A DNA stretch of 64,000 nt, from assembly GCF_014649715.1 (NCBI RefSeq), contig NZ_BMTO01000022.1, forward strand, positions 36,613-100,612. The letters are read 5' to 3'. Below the pieces are notes generated by a model. It did no database searches and had not been told where the DNA came from. It was given only the letters and a program-made list of their open reading frames with translations. The position numbers and the translations under genes are program-made. This DNA is from Streptomyces lateritius (GTDB taxonomy: Bacteria > Actinomycetota > Actinomycetes > Streptomycetales > Streptomycetaceae). Position 1 is the stretch's first letter, and each line of letters opens with the position of its first letter. Positions 1 to 7,827 of the stretch are shown in pieces.

Positions 1-440
1 CCAAGGCCGGTGTCGGGCGCCTTCAGGCCGGCCGCCACGTAGATCTGACCGGCGATGATCACCAGGCCGATGCCGCAGAGCATGCCCTCGACGACGGAGA
101 CGGATATCGCGCGGAACCAACGGCCCACCTTTGAAAAGCCCATGGCGAGCTGGAGCAGTCCGGCGACCAGCACGATGACGCCGAGCGCGGACACCCCGAA
201 CTCGCTGACGGCCTCGAAGACCAGCACGGTCAGGCCGGCGGCGGGCCCGGACACCTGGAGGCTGCTGCCGGGCATGAGCCCGGTGATGATGCCCCCCACG
301 ATACCGGTGACCAGGCCCAGTTCGGCCGGGACCCCGGAGGCGACCGCCACACCGACGCACAGCGGCACGGCGACCAGGAAGACGACGAGGGAGGCGGTGA
401 AGTCCTGCCGCCAGTAGGGGAACTTCGACAGTACGTTCAT
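1..440 (-). CDS. SulP-family anion (bicarbonate/sulfate) transporter, 3' end cut by window
   Basis: The reverse strand reads from ATG at 440 off the left edge, giving about 146 N-terminal residues. After MNVLSKFPYWRQDF comes a run of hydrophobic helices with the small-residue, proline and glycine-rich pattern of SulP permeases (SLVVFLVAVPLCVGVAVASG; GLVTGIVGGIITG; SGPAAGLTVLVF). SulP proteins move sulfate, bicarbonate or other anions across the cytoplasmic membrane. The gene starts 17 nt downstream of a beta-carbonic anhydrase on the same strand, so the two are probably co-transcribed. That pairing argues for bicarbonate as substrate, which is inference. The C-terminal STAS domain usual for the family would lie outside the window. 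Confidence 0.85.
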   Translation of the reverse strand, partial: MNVLSKFPYWRQDFTASLVVFLVAVPLCVGVAVASGVPAELGLVTGIVGGIITGLMPGSSLQVSGPAAGLTVLVFEAVSEFGVSALGVIVLVAGLLQLAMGFSKVGRWFRAISVSVVEGMLCGIGLVIIAGQIYVAAGLKAPDTGL

Positions 441-457
441 GGCGGTCACCGGTCCCC

Positions 458-1039
458 TCAGAGCCTCTCGAAAGTGTCGGACCCCGCCTGGTGCGCGTGC
501 ACGGTTCCGGTGTGCACCTCGTAGTACCAGGCGTGCAGTCCCAGCCGGCCGTCCGCCAAGCGCTTGTCGACGCACGGGTACGAGCGCAGCCGCAGCACCT
601 GGGTCAGGACGTGGTTCTGCACCGCCTCGGCCACCGTCGGGTCGCCGCTGTCGGCGCACCGGGGTTCGTCGGCGGCGTACGTGAGCCACTCGCGCACAGC
701 CGGTACGGGGGTCAGGTCATCACCGCGCACCAGCGCGCCCACCGCCCCGCAGTGGGAGTGGCCGCAGACCACGATGTCCCCCACCCCCAGCACCTCCACC
801 GCGTACTCGATGGTGGCCGCCTCGCTGGTGGGGTGCGCGGAGGCGTACAGCGGGACGATGTTGCCCGCGGTCCGCAGCTCGAACAGCTCGCCGGGCCGGG
901 CACCTGTGATCAGAGCCGGAACGACCCGGGAATCGGAGCAGGTGATGAACAGGACGTCGGGGGACTGCCCTTCGGCGAGGCGGGCGAACTCCTCAGGGCG
1001 CTGTCCGAACGTGCGGGCATTGTCGATGAGGGACTGCAT
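458..1039 (-). CDS. Beta-class carbonic anhydrase
   Basis: A 193-aa protein with the hallmark beta-carbonic anhydrase motifs: CSDSRVVP (zinc-ligand Cys and the Asp-Arg dyad) near residue 34 and CGHSHCGAV (zinc-ligand His and Cys) near residue 92. It interconverts CO2 and bicarbonate in the cytoplasm. The length is normal for the short bacterial form and no signal peptide is present. An AGGAGGAG-like ribosome site lies about 11 nt before the ATG at 1039. It is the first gene of a probable two-gene unit with the SulP transporter, which suggests a bicarbonate supply or pH role. Confidence 0.93.
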   Translation of the reverse strand: MQSLIDNARTFGQRPEEFARLAEGQSPDVLFITCSDSRVVPALITGARPGELFELRTAGNIVPLYASAHPTSEAATIEYAVEVLGVGDIVVCGHSHCGAVGALVRGDDLTPVPAVREWLTYAADEPRCADSGDPTVAEAVQNHVLTQVLRLRSYPCVDKRLADGRLGLHAWYYEVHTGTVHAHQAGSDTFERL

Positions 1040-1583
1040 GGTGTGGTAACTCCTCCTGGCGCGCAGTGGGGGCGCGTCGGGCCTGCATGACAGGGACGGG
1101 GCGGATTCTCTGTTGCTCAGCAGCGGAAGACCTGGAGCGCCGCCGGGGTGCGGGCCGGCGGCGGTCTCGGAGCGCGGTGGTGGCGGCGCCGGACCGGCCT
1201 GTTTCCTGTATCACCGACAGGCTCGGTGTCAGCGGCGGACCGGCGGGCGCTCCCGGGACGGCGTCCGCGATGCGGAGCCGGTCGCGGGTGCGCCGGAGGC
1301 CCGCCGAGGCCGTGGGAACGGCCGATGGCGCGGCAGAGGGCGACCTCGTCGCGCAGCACCTTCCCGGTAGAGCATGTTCCGGGGCGTCACGCCTTCGCGG
1401 CAGGATCACTTTCGGCCTGACTCCGGGCCTTTGGAGAGCGGACGGTGTGCGCGGATGCGAAGGACGCGAGGCGTGCGAAGAACCGGAGGCGAACGGGGCG
1501 GACGTCAGGTCCCCGGTCGTCGCCCGGGGCGTCATAGCACGGAACATGCGCCCCCCTGCCGGTAGTTCGCACCCATAGCGCGT

Positions 1584-1616
1584 GTCAACATCTGGTCAAA
1601 CGCTGGTCAAGAAATA
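1584..1616. repeat. Three tandem 11-bp direct repeats (GTCAA-N6)
   Basis: GTCAA recurs at 1584, 1595 and 1606, exactly 11 bp apart. On the reverse strand this reads as successive TTGAC boxes (TTGACCAGCGT, TTGACCAGATG, then TTGACA). An 11-bp direct-repeat period places each box about one helical turn apart, as in binding sites of OmpR/PhoP-type regulators. The TTGACA box could also be a -35 element directed leftward to the carbonic anhydrase operon 545 bp away. No regulator is identified. Confidence 0.45.
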
Positions 1617-2096
1617 CTTTACCCGGCAAAGTCGTTTGCAGGGTTAACTCAACGCTCTGAGGGTTAAGAGAGCCTGAAAACCGCAGATGGTTGGCGCGAA
1701 TCGGCCCTTGGCGGACACGGTCGGACCGGGCGGCCGCGGTTGGACGCGGTCTGTCGGGCCTGGACACGGGTGCGGGCGCAGACGCCCGCACGGCGTGCCG
1801 ACGATTCAGTGGACGTCGCGGGGGCAGGGCGGTGAGATGGGTGGGACTTCGTGTGGAAGCCGCCGCCCACCTTCTCTGCGCCGAACAAGCGACCTTGGGC
1901 CAAGAAGCTGGAGCTACGCAAGCAGTGGCGGCGGCTCCGGGACGCCGGACGGTGCCGCTTGGCCGCCGGGCAGTCGCGCCGTCCCGGTCTGGGCAGAACC
2001 GGATCGGTAACGCGGCCGCGCGCCGTGACGCGCGTGCTTTGTCCCGGGTGTGGCACTCAGGTGCCTGGTTGTGGTGACGATGCCGGGGCATCGTCC

Positions 2097-2131
2097 ACTC
2101 AGTGGAGCCCACCCGATGGGCTCCACTGAGT
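2097..2131. terminator. Perfect 15-bp hairpin, terminator-like
   Basis: Arm 2097-2111 (ACTCAGTGGAGCCCA) is the exact reverse complement of 2117-2131, with a 5-nt CCCGA loop. No T-run follows, as is common for actinobacterial terminators. No recognisable gene precedes it on either strand, so it could be a relic or a structured regulatory element. Confidence 0.5.
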
Positions 2132-2143
2132 TAATGCCACTCT

Positions 2144-2214
2144 GGTGCGCACCGTGACGATGGACGCCCCTCTGGTGCGCACCGCGATGTCCGGCACCGA
2201 GCCCGGTGCGCACC
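2144..2214. repeat. Three GGTGCGCACC palindromes spaced 30-31 bp
   Basis: The 10-bp perfect palindrome GGTGCGCACC occurs at 2144-2153, 2174-2183 and 2205-2214. The first two copies are embedded in a longer repeat (CTCTGGTGCGCACCG). Related, imperfect copies follow near 2250-2290. The spacing is about three helical turns, so sites would face the same side of the DNA. They lie 120-190 bp upstream of the Hsp20 remnant. Confidence 0.55.
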
Positions 2215-2332
2215 ACCCGGCGATGGGCAGCACTCTCGTACGCATCTGGTGCGCCGCACCCGATGTTCCGCACCGCACCGGTGCGGGCACCGCCGACCGA
2301 CCCCTTGACCAGGTTCGCCCTAGCTCGCGCCA

Positions 2333-2689
2333 TTGTCACCCCCGAGCGCGGCGGACCTTGTCACCGCGCTCGGGAACGGCTACACCCAGTACGCCGACCT
2401 GAAGATGCGCGCCCCGGACGCGGGTGTGCCCGCGATGCTCCTCGAGGTCGACCGGGTCAATGAGAGCGTCGACGTCCTGGTGGCCAAGCTGCGCGAGGTG
2501 GTGGTCGCCGAGCGGCCGGCCGGCTCCTTCAGCCGTCAGCTGTTCCTCGGCGAGACCCTGGACACCGACCGCATCGACGCCTCCTACGACGCCGGTGTCC
2601 CGCGCCTGAGCATTCCGGTCGCCGAGCAGGCTAAGCCCCGCAAGATCTCCATCACCGGTGGCGAACGCCACAAGCAGCTCAGCAGCTGA
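2333..2689 (+). pseudogene. Hsp20/alpha-crystallin chaperone remnant with unrelated N-terminus
   Basis: The last ~45 residues match actinobacterial Hsp20 proteins: GSFSRQLFLGETLDTDRIDA followed by SIPVAEQAKPRKISI, the end of the alpha-crystallin domain including the I-x-I/V-type strand. The first ~70 residues do not resemble the usual start of the domain; the expected FDLPGV segment is absent and the frame runs through sequence with no clear family. The start is TTG at 2333 with no strong ribosome site. I read it as a truncated and rearranged small heat-shock gene. A functional short chimera cannot be excluded. A strong hairpin follows directly. Confidence 0.6.
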
Positions 2690-2695
2690 CAACCA

Positions 2696-2743
2696 CAGCC
2701 AGCCCCAGCCCGCCGACGCTACGCCCGGGCCTGGGGCTGGCTG
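2696..2743. terminator. Rho-independent-type hairpin after Hsp20 remnant
   Basis: CAGCCAGCCCCAG (2696-2708) pairs perfectly with CTGGGGCTGGCTG (2731-2743), a 13-bp stem with a 22-nt loop, 7 nt after the stop codon of the Hsp20 remnant. Confidence 0.75.
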
Positions 2744-2975
2744 CCTGAGGCCTGAGCGCCCGCTTCCGCATCGCCAAGGTCAGGGAGCCTATGACGAGCG
2801 GCATCGTGGATAAGAACGGATGCGAGGTCCCGGCTTAGACTGCGGATCTCCATGCTCGCCGCGATGACGGAGGAAAAGCTCGGGTGATCCCGGGCAGGGC
2901 TGCGACCGTCCGGCCGTCCGGACGGGCGCAGCCCTGCACAGGCCCACGACCACCACCGGCCAGGTAGAAGGTCAC

Positions 2976-3755
2976 GTGCCCCTCCTGCCTTCCTCCCTCA
3001 CCGACCCTTTATGGGAGCAGTTTCAAGCGGATCCCACGCCGCCAGGTAATTCATCCGCTGGGCTGTCATCGGCCCCGCCTCCCGGAAGGGCCGTGCCCGA
3101 CAAGGTTCTGGCCCGGCTCGTGCTGGGCGGCACCCACCAGCAGCACGCCGACCACCAGGTCTCCGCGACCACGCTGCGGTCCCGGCGGGACGAGCGGATC
3201 GCTGCAGGAGTCTTCGAAGCCCCGCACCAGGCCGCGCTGGATGCTTATGACCAGATCATCGGCCTGGGCCTGAAAAACCTCGCTGCGGATGAGTGCATCG
3301 TAAAAACCCCCAGCGGCGGGGAGAACACCGGCCTTCGCCCGTGGATCGGAGAAACAGAGATCAAACGGTCGTTGCTGGTCGAAGGCGGCGGGCTCCCAAT
3401 CGGGTTCGCGCGCCAGCGCCAACCGGCACGACTCGCCGCTGTTACGCCCCACCTTGGAGGCCCTTGGGCGCTTCGGCTTCCATCTGCCCGACCGGATCAC
3501 GGTGCACTTGGACTCGGGGGCGACTCGCACGTGACCCACAAACTGCTGACCTACCTGGGCTACGGATGGCAAATCCCAAAGGGCACGTTCCTACCGATCA
3601 ACCACAGCCACCGATGCGTTGTCGAACGGAGAACTCCTGGCACACACGGGGCTGCTTCAAGTCACTGGCAATCGTCACTGACCGGCGTGCGGTGGTGCAG
3701 GGCGCGTGGGTAGCGCTCGCCAGCGCGGCCATCGCGGATCCGGCACGCCCTGGCA
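2976..3755 (+). pseudogene. IS5-family transposase remnant, frameshifted
   Basis: The opening MPLLPSSLTDPLWEQF is the usual start of a Streptomyces IS5-type transposase. Later family segments appear in more than one frame: EAPHQAALDAYDQIIGLGL, then SPVDR, then HLPDRITVHLDSG-like, GTFLPINHSHRCVVER and NSWHTRGCFKSLAIVTDRR. At least two frameshifts separate them, and part of the DNA-binding region after residue 20 is missing. The C-terminal helices are the best preserved part. It cannot make an active enzyme. A second, different transposase remnant follows within 20 bp. Confidence 0.8.
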
Positions 3756-3774
3756 GCACCTCCCGACGAGGGGC

Positions 3775-4071
3775 TCGGACGATCCCGGGGCGGTCTCACT
3801 TGCAAGATTCATCTCGCCGGAGAGGGCGGGCGCCGTCCGCTGGCCCTGCTGATCACCCCGGGCCCAGTGGGGCGATGCCCCACAGCTCAAGCGACGCGGC
3901 GGTCGGCCCACCGGCTTCGACAAGACGATCTACAAGTGAAGGAATGAATCGAACGGACGATCAGCGCCCTCAAGAACTTCCGGACCGTGGCCCCGAGGTT
4001 CGACAAGTGCGCCTATGTCTTCCACGGCACCGTGACTGTCGTAGCGATCCGGCTCTGGCTTCGGGAGTAGA
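3775..4071 (+). pseudogene. Second IS5-family transposase remnant with internal deletion
   Basis: The frame reads LTCKIHLAGEGGRRPLALLI, then TPG, the typical middle of another IS5-type DDE transposase. An extra base near 3861 shifts the frame; the next piece is WGDAPQLKRRGGRPTGFDK, skipping the second catalytic Asp region. The end, SALKNFRTVAPRFDK then AYVFHGTVTVVAIRLWLR and a stop, is the normal C-terminus. A much smaller copy of the same terminal segment lies on the opposite strand at 16372-16435. Confidence 0.75.
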
Positions 4072-4193
4072 TCCATTATCCCCGTGCCGGGAGGTGCCTG
4101 TCACCGTTCTCCGGAATGATCTTTACGCCTGATTTGCGCCTTTAGGGTTGCGGTCACCAGGCACAACGAAATGATTTAACCGAGGAGTTGAGA

Positions 4194-4700
4194 GTGGCGC
4201 ACGACGTTGCCGCGCTGGCCGTGGAGCTCACAGACATGGCTGCGGCCGATCACCAGTCCGCAGTCCGCGCGCACAGCGATGACCCTGCTGAGCAGCTGGC
4301 CTGGCGGCGGCTGACCGCCCGGCACGGTGACCGGCTGGGCGAGATCATGGACGAATACGGCTGGCCGACGGCGCAACTGGTCGGTGAGGAGGCCGCACGT
4401 GCAGCATGGCTGATCGCCCAGCACGCCGACCGACAGCTCGATGTTCAGCGGCGCGCCCTCCATCTGATGCAGCAGGCGGTGTCGGCAGGCTCGGCCAGCC
4501 CGCGCGAGCTGGCCTTCCTGCGCGACCGCACGCTGGTCAATGAGGGCCGCCAGCAGGTCTACGGAACTCAAATCGCCGGCGTGAAGGACGGGGCACCGAT
4601 TCCGTGGCCCTGTGAAGAGCCCGAGCGCATGAACGAACTCCGTGCAGAAGTCGGCATCGAGCCCTTCGACGAGTACGTTGCCAAGTTTTCCCTGGCCTGA
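4194..4700 (+). CDS. DUF6624-domain protein
   Basis: About 168 aa, soluble and helical. The segment QLVGEEAARAAWLIAQHADR with later LAFLRDRTLVNEGRQQVYGT fits DUF6624 proteins, which usually carry the W...L(V/I)G..A..AAW.I.QHAD pattern; function is unknown. GTG at 4194 is preferred over TTG at 4188 because GAGGAG at 4182-4187 gives normal 6-nt spacing to it. Codon use looks normal for the genus. It stands alone between IS debris and an empty stretch. Confidence 0.75.
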   Translation: MAHDVAALAVELTDMAAADHQSAVRAHSDDPAEQLAWRRLTARHGDRLGEIMDEYGWPTAQLVGEEAARAAWLIAQHADRQLDVQRRALHLMQQAVSAGSASPRELAFLRDRTLVNEGRQQVYGTQIAGVKDGAPIPWPCEEPERMNELRAEVGIEPFDEYVAKFSLA

Positions 4701-5076
4701 TGCGCTGCTCCCAGTCGCGTGCCATCGGCTCGGCCGCGTACGGACCGCCGACGTGTGAAAGCCGCTCCTGATGTTGCTGGCCGCGCTGGTCACCGCAGGA
4801 CACCGTCCGTGCGGCGCAGGAAGAGCCAGAGCTCCTTGCTGCCGTGGTCGGCGAGGGTCGGCACGTGGACCCTGCAGCCCAAGCGTGCGACAGAGTCGCG
4901 CTCCTGGCCTGATGGAACCCGCGCGAGCCGGAAGGGAGAGGGCAATGCACCCCCGCGTTGCAGCTCCGCGTGGACACAAAGTCGTCCGAACAGTCGGCCC
5001 GGCCGACAGCTCGAGAGCCCGGGGCTTGAGAAGGTCCCCGGGGTCTCGTGCGATCCGGTTCATCCGGGTCGCACAA
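4701..5076. other. Gene-free stretch
   Basis: No convincing coding sequence on either strand; the long ORFs crossing it have shadow-type composition. It ends at the hairpin that terminates the leftward PA14/Fn3 gene. Confidence 0.5.
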
Positions 5077-5105
5077 ACGGCCGCCTCCCCGGAGGAGGCG
5101 GCCGT
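5077..5105 (-). terminator. Terminator of the PA14/Fn3 gene
   Basis: ACGGCCGCCTCC (5077-5088) pairs with GGAGGCGGCCGT (5094-5105), a perfect 12-bp stem with a 5-nt loop, about 45 bp past the stop of the leftward gene. Confidence 0.8.
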
Positions 5106-5151
5106 CTGGGCACCGAGTCGAGCGGGTCCTAGACCAGTCCTGGAGCGGGTC

Positions 5152-7188
5152 CTAAACGCGGTCCAGGAAGACGGTGTGCCAGGGGTATGTCCCCACCACG
5201 GCGCCCTCGGCCGTGACGGCCTCCAGCGTGTAGAAGTACGTGTTCCCCTTCGTCGCCGTGGCGTCCTCCCACGTCCGGGCGTCCGCCGGGAGCAGTCCGC
5301 CGTGCTGGGGCTCGTACGCCTTGGTCGCCGGGTTCCACCGGCTCACGCGGTAGCCGGTGACCGTGGCGCAGCGGGCGGTGTCGGTGCACTGCCAGTCGAC
5401 GGACGGACGAGTGGCCGTCCGGTTGTGGCCCAGACTGCCGAGGCTCCAGTCCCGGGTGACGGGCACGGACGGGCTGACGTCGAGCTCGGTGGCCTCGATC
5501 ACGGTGACCTTCGGATCGCTCGGGTGCAGCGTGTTGCCCCAGTGGTCCTTGGCCATCATCGCGTATACGTGCGTCTCGCCGTCCGGCAGGTTGCCGCAGA
5601 GGATCGCGAGCGGGTTGCTCGTGCCCTCCCAGCAGGTATCGGGGCCGAGCCACTTGACCGTGCCGTCGTCCTGCCGGACGCCCTTCCACACCACGTACTC
5701 GTCGATGTCGTCCTCGGGCGAGGCGGCCCAGCTCACCAGCATGCCGTCGTTGCGCGGGGTGACCTTCACGCCGGTGACCGGGCCGGGCGCCACGGTGTCG
5801 CCGGTGCGGACGACGAGCGGGGCGGAGTACGCCGACTCGTTGCCGTCCGGGTCCACCGCCGTGACGGCGTACGTCACGTACGTGTTCACGGGCATGTCCA
5901 GGTCGACGCACGCGCCCCCGTTGCTCGCCTCGTTGCTCCCCTCTTCGGCGCAGGTCACCTCGGTGCGGGCGGCCGGGTCGAAGGTCTTGCCGGGCGAGCG
6001 GTACACGCGGTAGTGCCCGCCGTTGTCGAAGTCCTCGAACCAGCGGCCGCCGGGCGCCGTCCAGTACACCGCGGTGTAGCCGGGACGGGCGACGGAGTTC
6101 AGGCCGGTCGGGGACCCCGGCGGCGTACGGTCGACGCCGTCGCCGGCGACTGCGGCATACGCCCCCGTGTTGCCGAGCGCGTCGACGCCACGGATGCGGT
6201 AGTACTGGTTCGCGTTCACGGGGGCGCCGGTCTGGTACGACGTCTTGGTCGTCGTGCCCAGCAGCTCGAACGGACCGGTGGCCGCGGAGGCCGCGTACAC
6301 CTCGTACTTCGCGGCGTCACCGACGGCCTGCCAATTCAGGGTGGCCCACCAGGCGTCGCTGACGACCGTGAGGCTGGTGGGGGCGGCCGGGCCGGTGCGG
6401 TCGACGGTGGTGGCGATCACGTCGGGGCTGCCGGTGGACTCGCGGCCGGCCTTGTCGACGGCGCGGACCTCGTAGAGGAAGGTCTGGCCGGTGGCGGGCG
6501 GCGCGTCGACGAACGACGGGGATGTGAGCAGGGAGCTGCCGCTGACCTTGGCCCAGCTGGTGGCGCTCAGCCGGCGGTACACGCGGTACCCGGCGAGGTC
6601 CACCTCCTTGTTGGCTGCCCAGCGCAGGGTGGTCTTGGCGGTGGCCTTGTCGTACGCGGCGGTGAGGCCGGTCGGGGCGAGCGGCTTGACGGTGTCGACG
6701 GTCGCCTCGGTGCGCGGGGTGTACGTGAAGGCGGCGTTGGCGACGCCGGTCCATGCGACGTAGTCCACGCGGATCGTGTGCTTGCCGGCCGACAGGGTCA
6801 GGTCGACGGTCTTGCGGGTGGTGGTGGAGACGTTCTTCCACAGGTCGATCTTCCGCTCGCCGTCGATGTAGACGCGCATGCCGTCCTGGGTGGCGGCGGA
6901 GAGCCGGAAGGGGCCGCCGGAGCCGAAGTCCCGGGTGAGGGACCAGCGCACGGAGAAGTTGTCGTTGGGCAGTGTGACGCCGGCCGGGTCGCCGGACCCG
7001 TAGTTCTCGGCGATGGCCGAGTCGCAGGCGGTCAGCTTGGGCGTGCCGCTGAAGGTGGCGTTGCCGAAGTACTGCGCCGTCCAGACGGGGGAGGCGCAGG
7101 CGGCGGAGGCCGGGGTGGCGGTGAGCAGACCGCCGGCCGTGACGAGAGCGGCCGTCAGGGCCGGCGCTCCCACGCGGGTACGAGTCAT
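5152..7188 (-). CDS. Secreted PA14 and fibronectin type III repeat protein
   Basis: 678 aa from ATG at 7188. Residues 1-29 form a Sec signal peptide (MTRTR, hydrophobic core, ATPASA then A). Residues ~33-165 resemble a PA14 lectin-like domain: WTAQYFGNATFSG, NDNFSVRW, GMRVYIDG, GKHTIRVDY. Four to five fibronectin type III modules follow, each opening with APTGL/PGPVTG-like strands and containing YRVYR-type motifs. Paired cysteines in the later modules suggest disulfides outside the cell. No catalytic domain is visible, so a carbohydrate- or surface-binding role is likely. The longer frame upstream of 7188 lacks coding character. A terminator follows. Confidence 0.85.
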   Translation of the reverse strand: MTRTRVGAPALTAALVTAGGLLTATPASAACASPVWTAQYFGNATFSGTPKLTACDSAIAENYGSGDPAGVTLPNDNFSVRWSLTRDFGSGGPFRLSAATQDGMRVYIDGERKIDLWKNVSTTTRKTVDLTLSAGKHTIRVDYVAWTGVANAAFTYTPRTEATVDTVKPLAPTGLTAAYDKATAKTTLRWAANKEVDLAGYRVYRRLSATSWAKVSGSSLLTSPSFVDAPPATGQTFLYEVRAVDKAGRESTGSPDVIATTVDRTGPAAPTSLTVVSDAWWATLNWQAVGDAAKYEVYAASAATGPFELLGTTTKTSYQTGAPVNANQYYRIRGVDALGNTGAYAAVAGDGVDRTPPGSPTGLNSVARPGYTAVYWTAPGGRWFEDFDNGGHYRVYRSPGKTFDPAARTEVTCAEEGSNEASNGGACVDLDMPVNTYVTYAVTAVDPDGNESAYSAPLVVRTGDTVAPGPVTGVKVTPRNDGMLVSWAASPEDDIDEYVVWKGVRQDDGTVKWLGPDTCWEGTSNPLAILCGNLPDGETHVYAMMAKDHWGNTLHPSDPKVTVIEATELDVSPSVPVTRDWSLGSLGHNRTATRPSVDWQCTDTARCATVTGYRVSRWNPATKAYEPQHGGLLPADARTWEDATATKGNTYFYTLEAVTAEGAVVGTYPWHTVFLDRV

Positions 7189-7403
7189 CACAGAGAGTGG
7201 GGCCCTTTCCGGACCGACATGGAACACATAGGAGGTAGTGATGCCTGTGTGACCCGTGAGGCGGGGGAAGGGTTGCCCCCGCCGCCTCATTTTTTTGCAC
7301 GGACGTTCGTCAGCTGTACCGGCGCGGCGTCCAGGTGATCGTGCGGCCCTCACTCCGCTCGACCGGCCCGCGTCTGCGAGGAGCCGATCAGGTGGCGAAC
7401 ACC

Positions 7404-7640
7404 AACGACGGGTCGCCTCCGCACGGGCGCGCGGCCGGGTCGGCGGGCGCCGGCCCAAGCTCACGGAGGACCTGGCCGCTCGCCCAGCAGCTCTACGATG
7501 TGCGGGAGAAGACGGACCAGCAGTTCGCCGACTTGTTCGGCCTGCCACGGTCGACGGTGTACAGACACCTCGACAAGACCAAGACCGTGCCTCGCCAACC
7601 AGAGAAGACCACGGCCACGAAGCCCTTACCGCTACTTTGC
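7404..7640 (+). pseudogene. Serine recombinase C-terminal HTH remnant
   Basis: RARGRVGGRRPKLTEDLA in one frame continues as QQLYDVREKTDQQFADLFGL, then PRSTVYRHLDKTK in the next frame. This is the Hin/resolvase-type helix-turn-helix tail of a serine recombinase, broken by a one-base shift near 7480. The N-terminal catalytic domain is absent. The following 180 bp contain an open segment (YRSNGCPAKDESGRWYYLWR) that looks coded but that I could not assign; it soon meets a stop. Confidence 0.65.
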
Positions 7641-7827
7641 GCCTGGGGTCAGAGATAGGAGTCCGGGGCCGTCTACCGCAGCAACGGCTGCCCGGCGAAG
7701 GACGAGAGCGGGCGCTGGTACTACCTGTGGCGCGATCCCCGGCAGCGCGTCGGCGCTCCGCTCAGTCCTGGGGTCCTGTGCTGCACTGACGGGGCCGGTC
7801 CGGGTCAACAGCCGGACGACGGTGCGG

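Larger units (their letters stand above)
1040..2332. other. Long non-coding stretch with repeats
   Basis: About 1.3 kb with no open frame that resembles a protein; the overlapping ORFs are Arg/Pro/Ala-rich low-complexity translations of GC-rich DNA. It holds three 11-bp direct repeats near 1584, a perfect 15-bp hairpin at 2097-2131 and three evenly spaced palindromes at 2144-2214, listed separately. The part around 1600-1680 is noticeably more AT-rich than the rest and may carry promoters. Confidence 0.6.

Noticed and set aside
1585..2112. Leftward ORF in the first intergenic region as a possible gene
   Set aside because: Arg/Pro/Thr-rich with no conserved motif and no ribosome site; the region is better explained as non-coding.
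2144..2290. CRISPR-like array
   Set aside because: Only three 10-bp palindromic repeats with partly repeated spacers and no cas genes; the pattern fits protein-binding sites instead.
5129..5911. 260-aa leftward ORF inside the PA14/Fn3 gene
   Set aside because: Arg/His/Gly-rich out-of-frame reading of the same strand; no family motif.
4771..7338. 855-aa rightward ORF antisense to the PA14/Fn3 gene
   Set aside because: Val/Gly/Arg/Ala-rich translation with no domain; it is the mirror of a well-supported gene with signal peptide and Fn3 modules.
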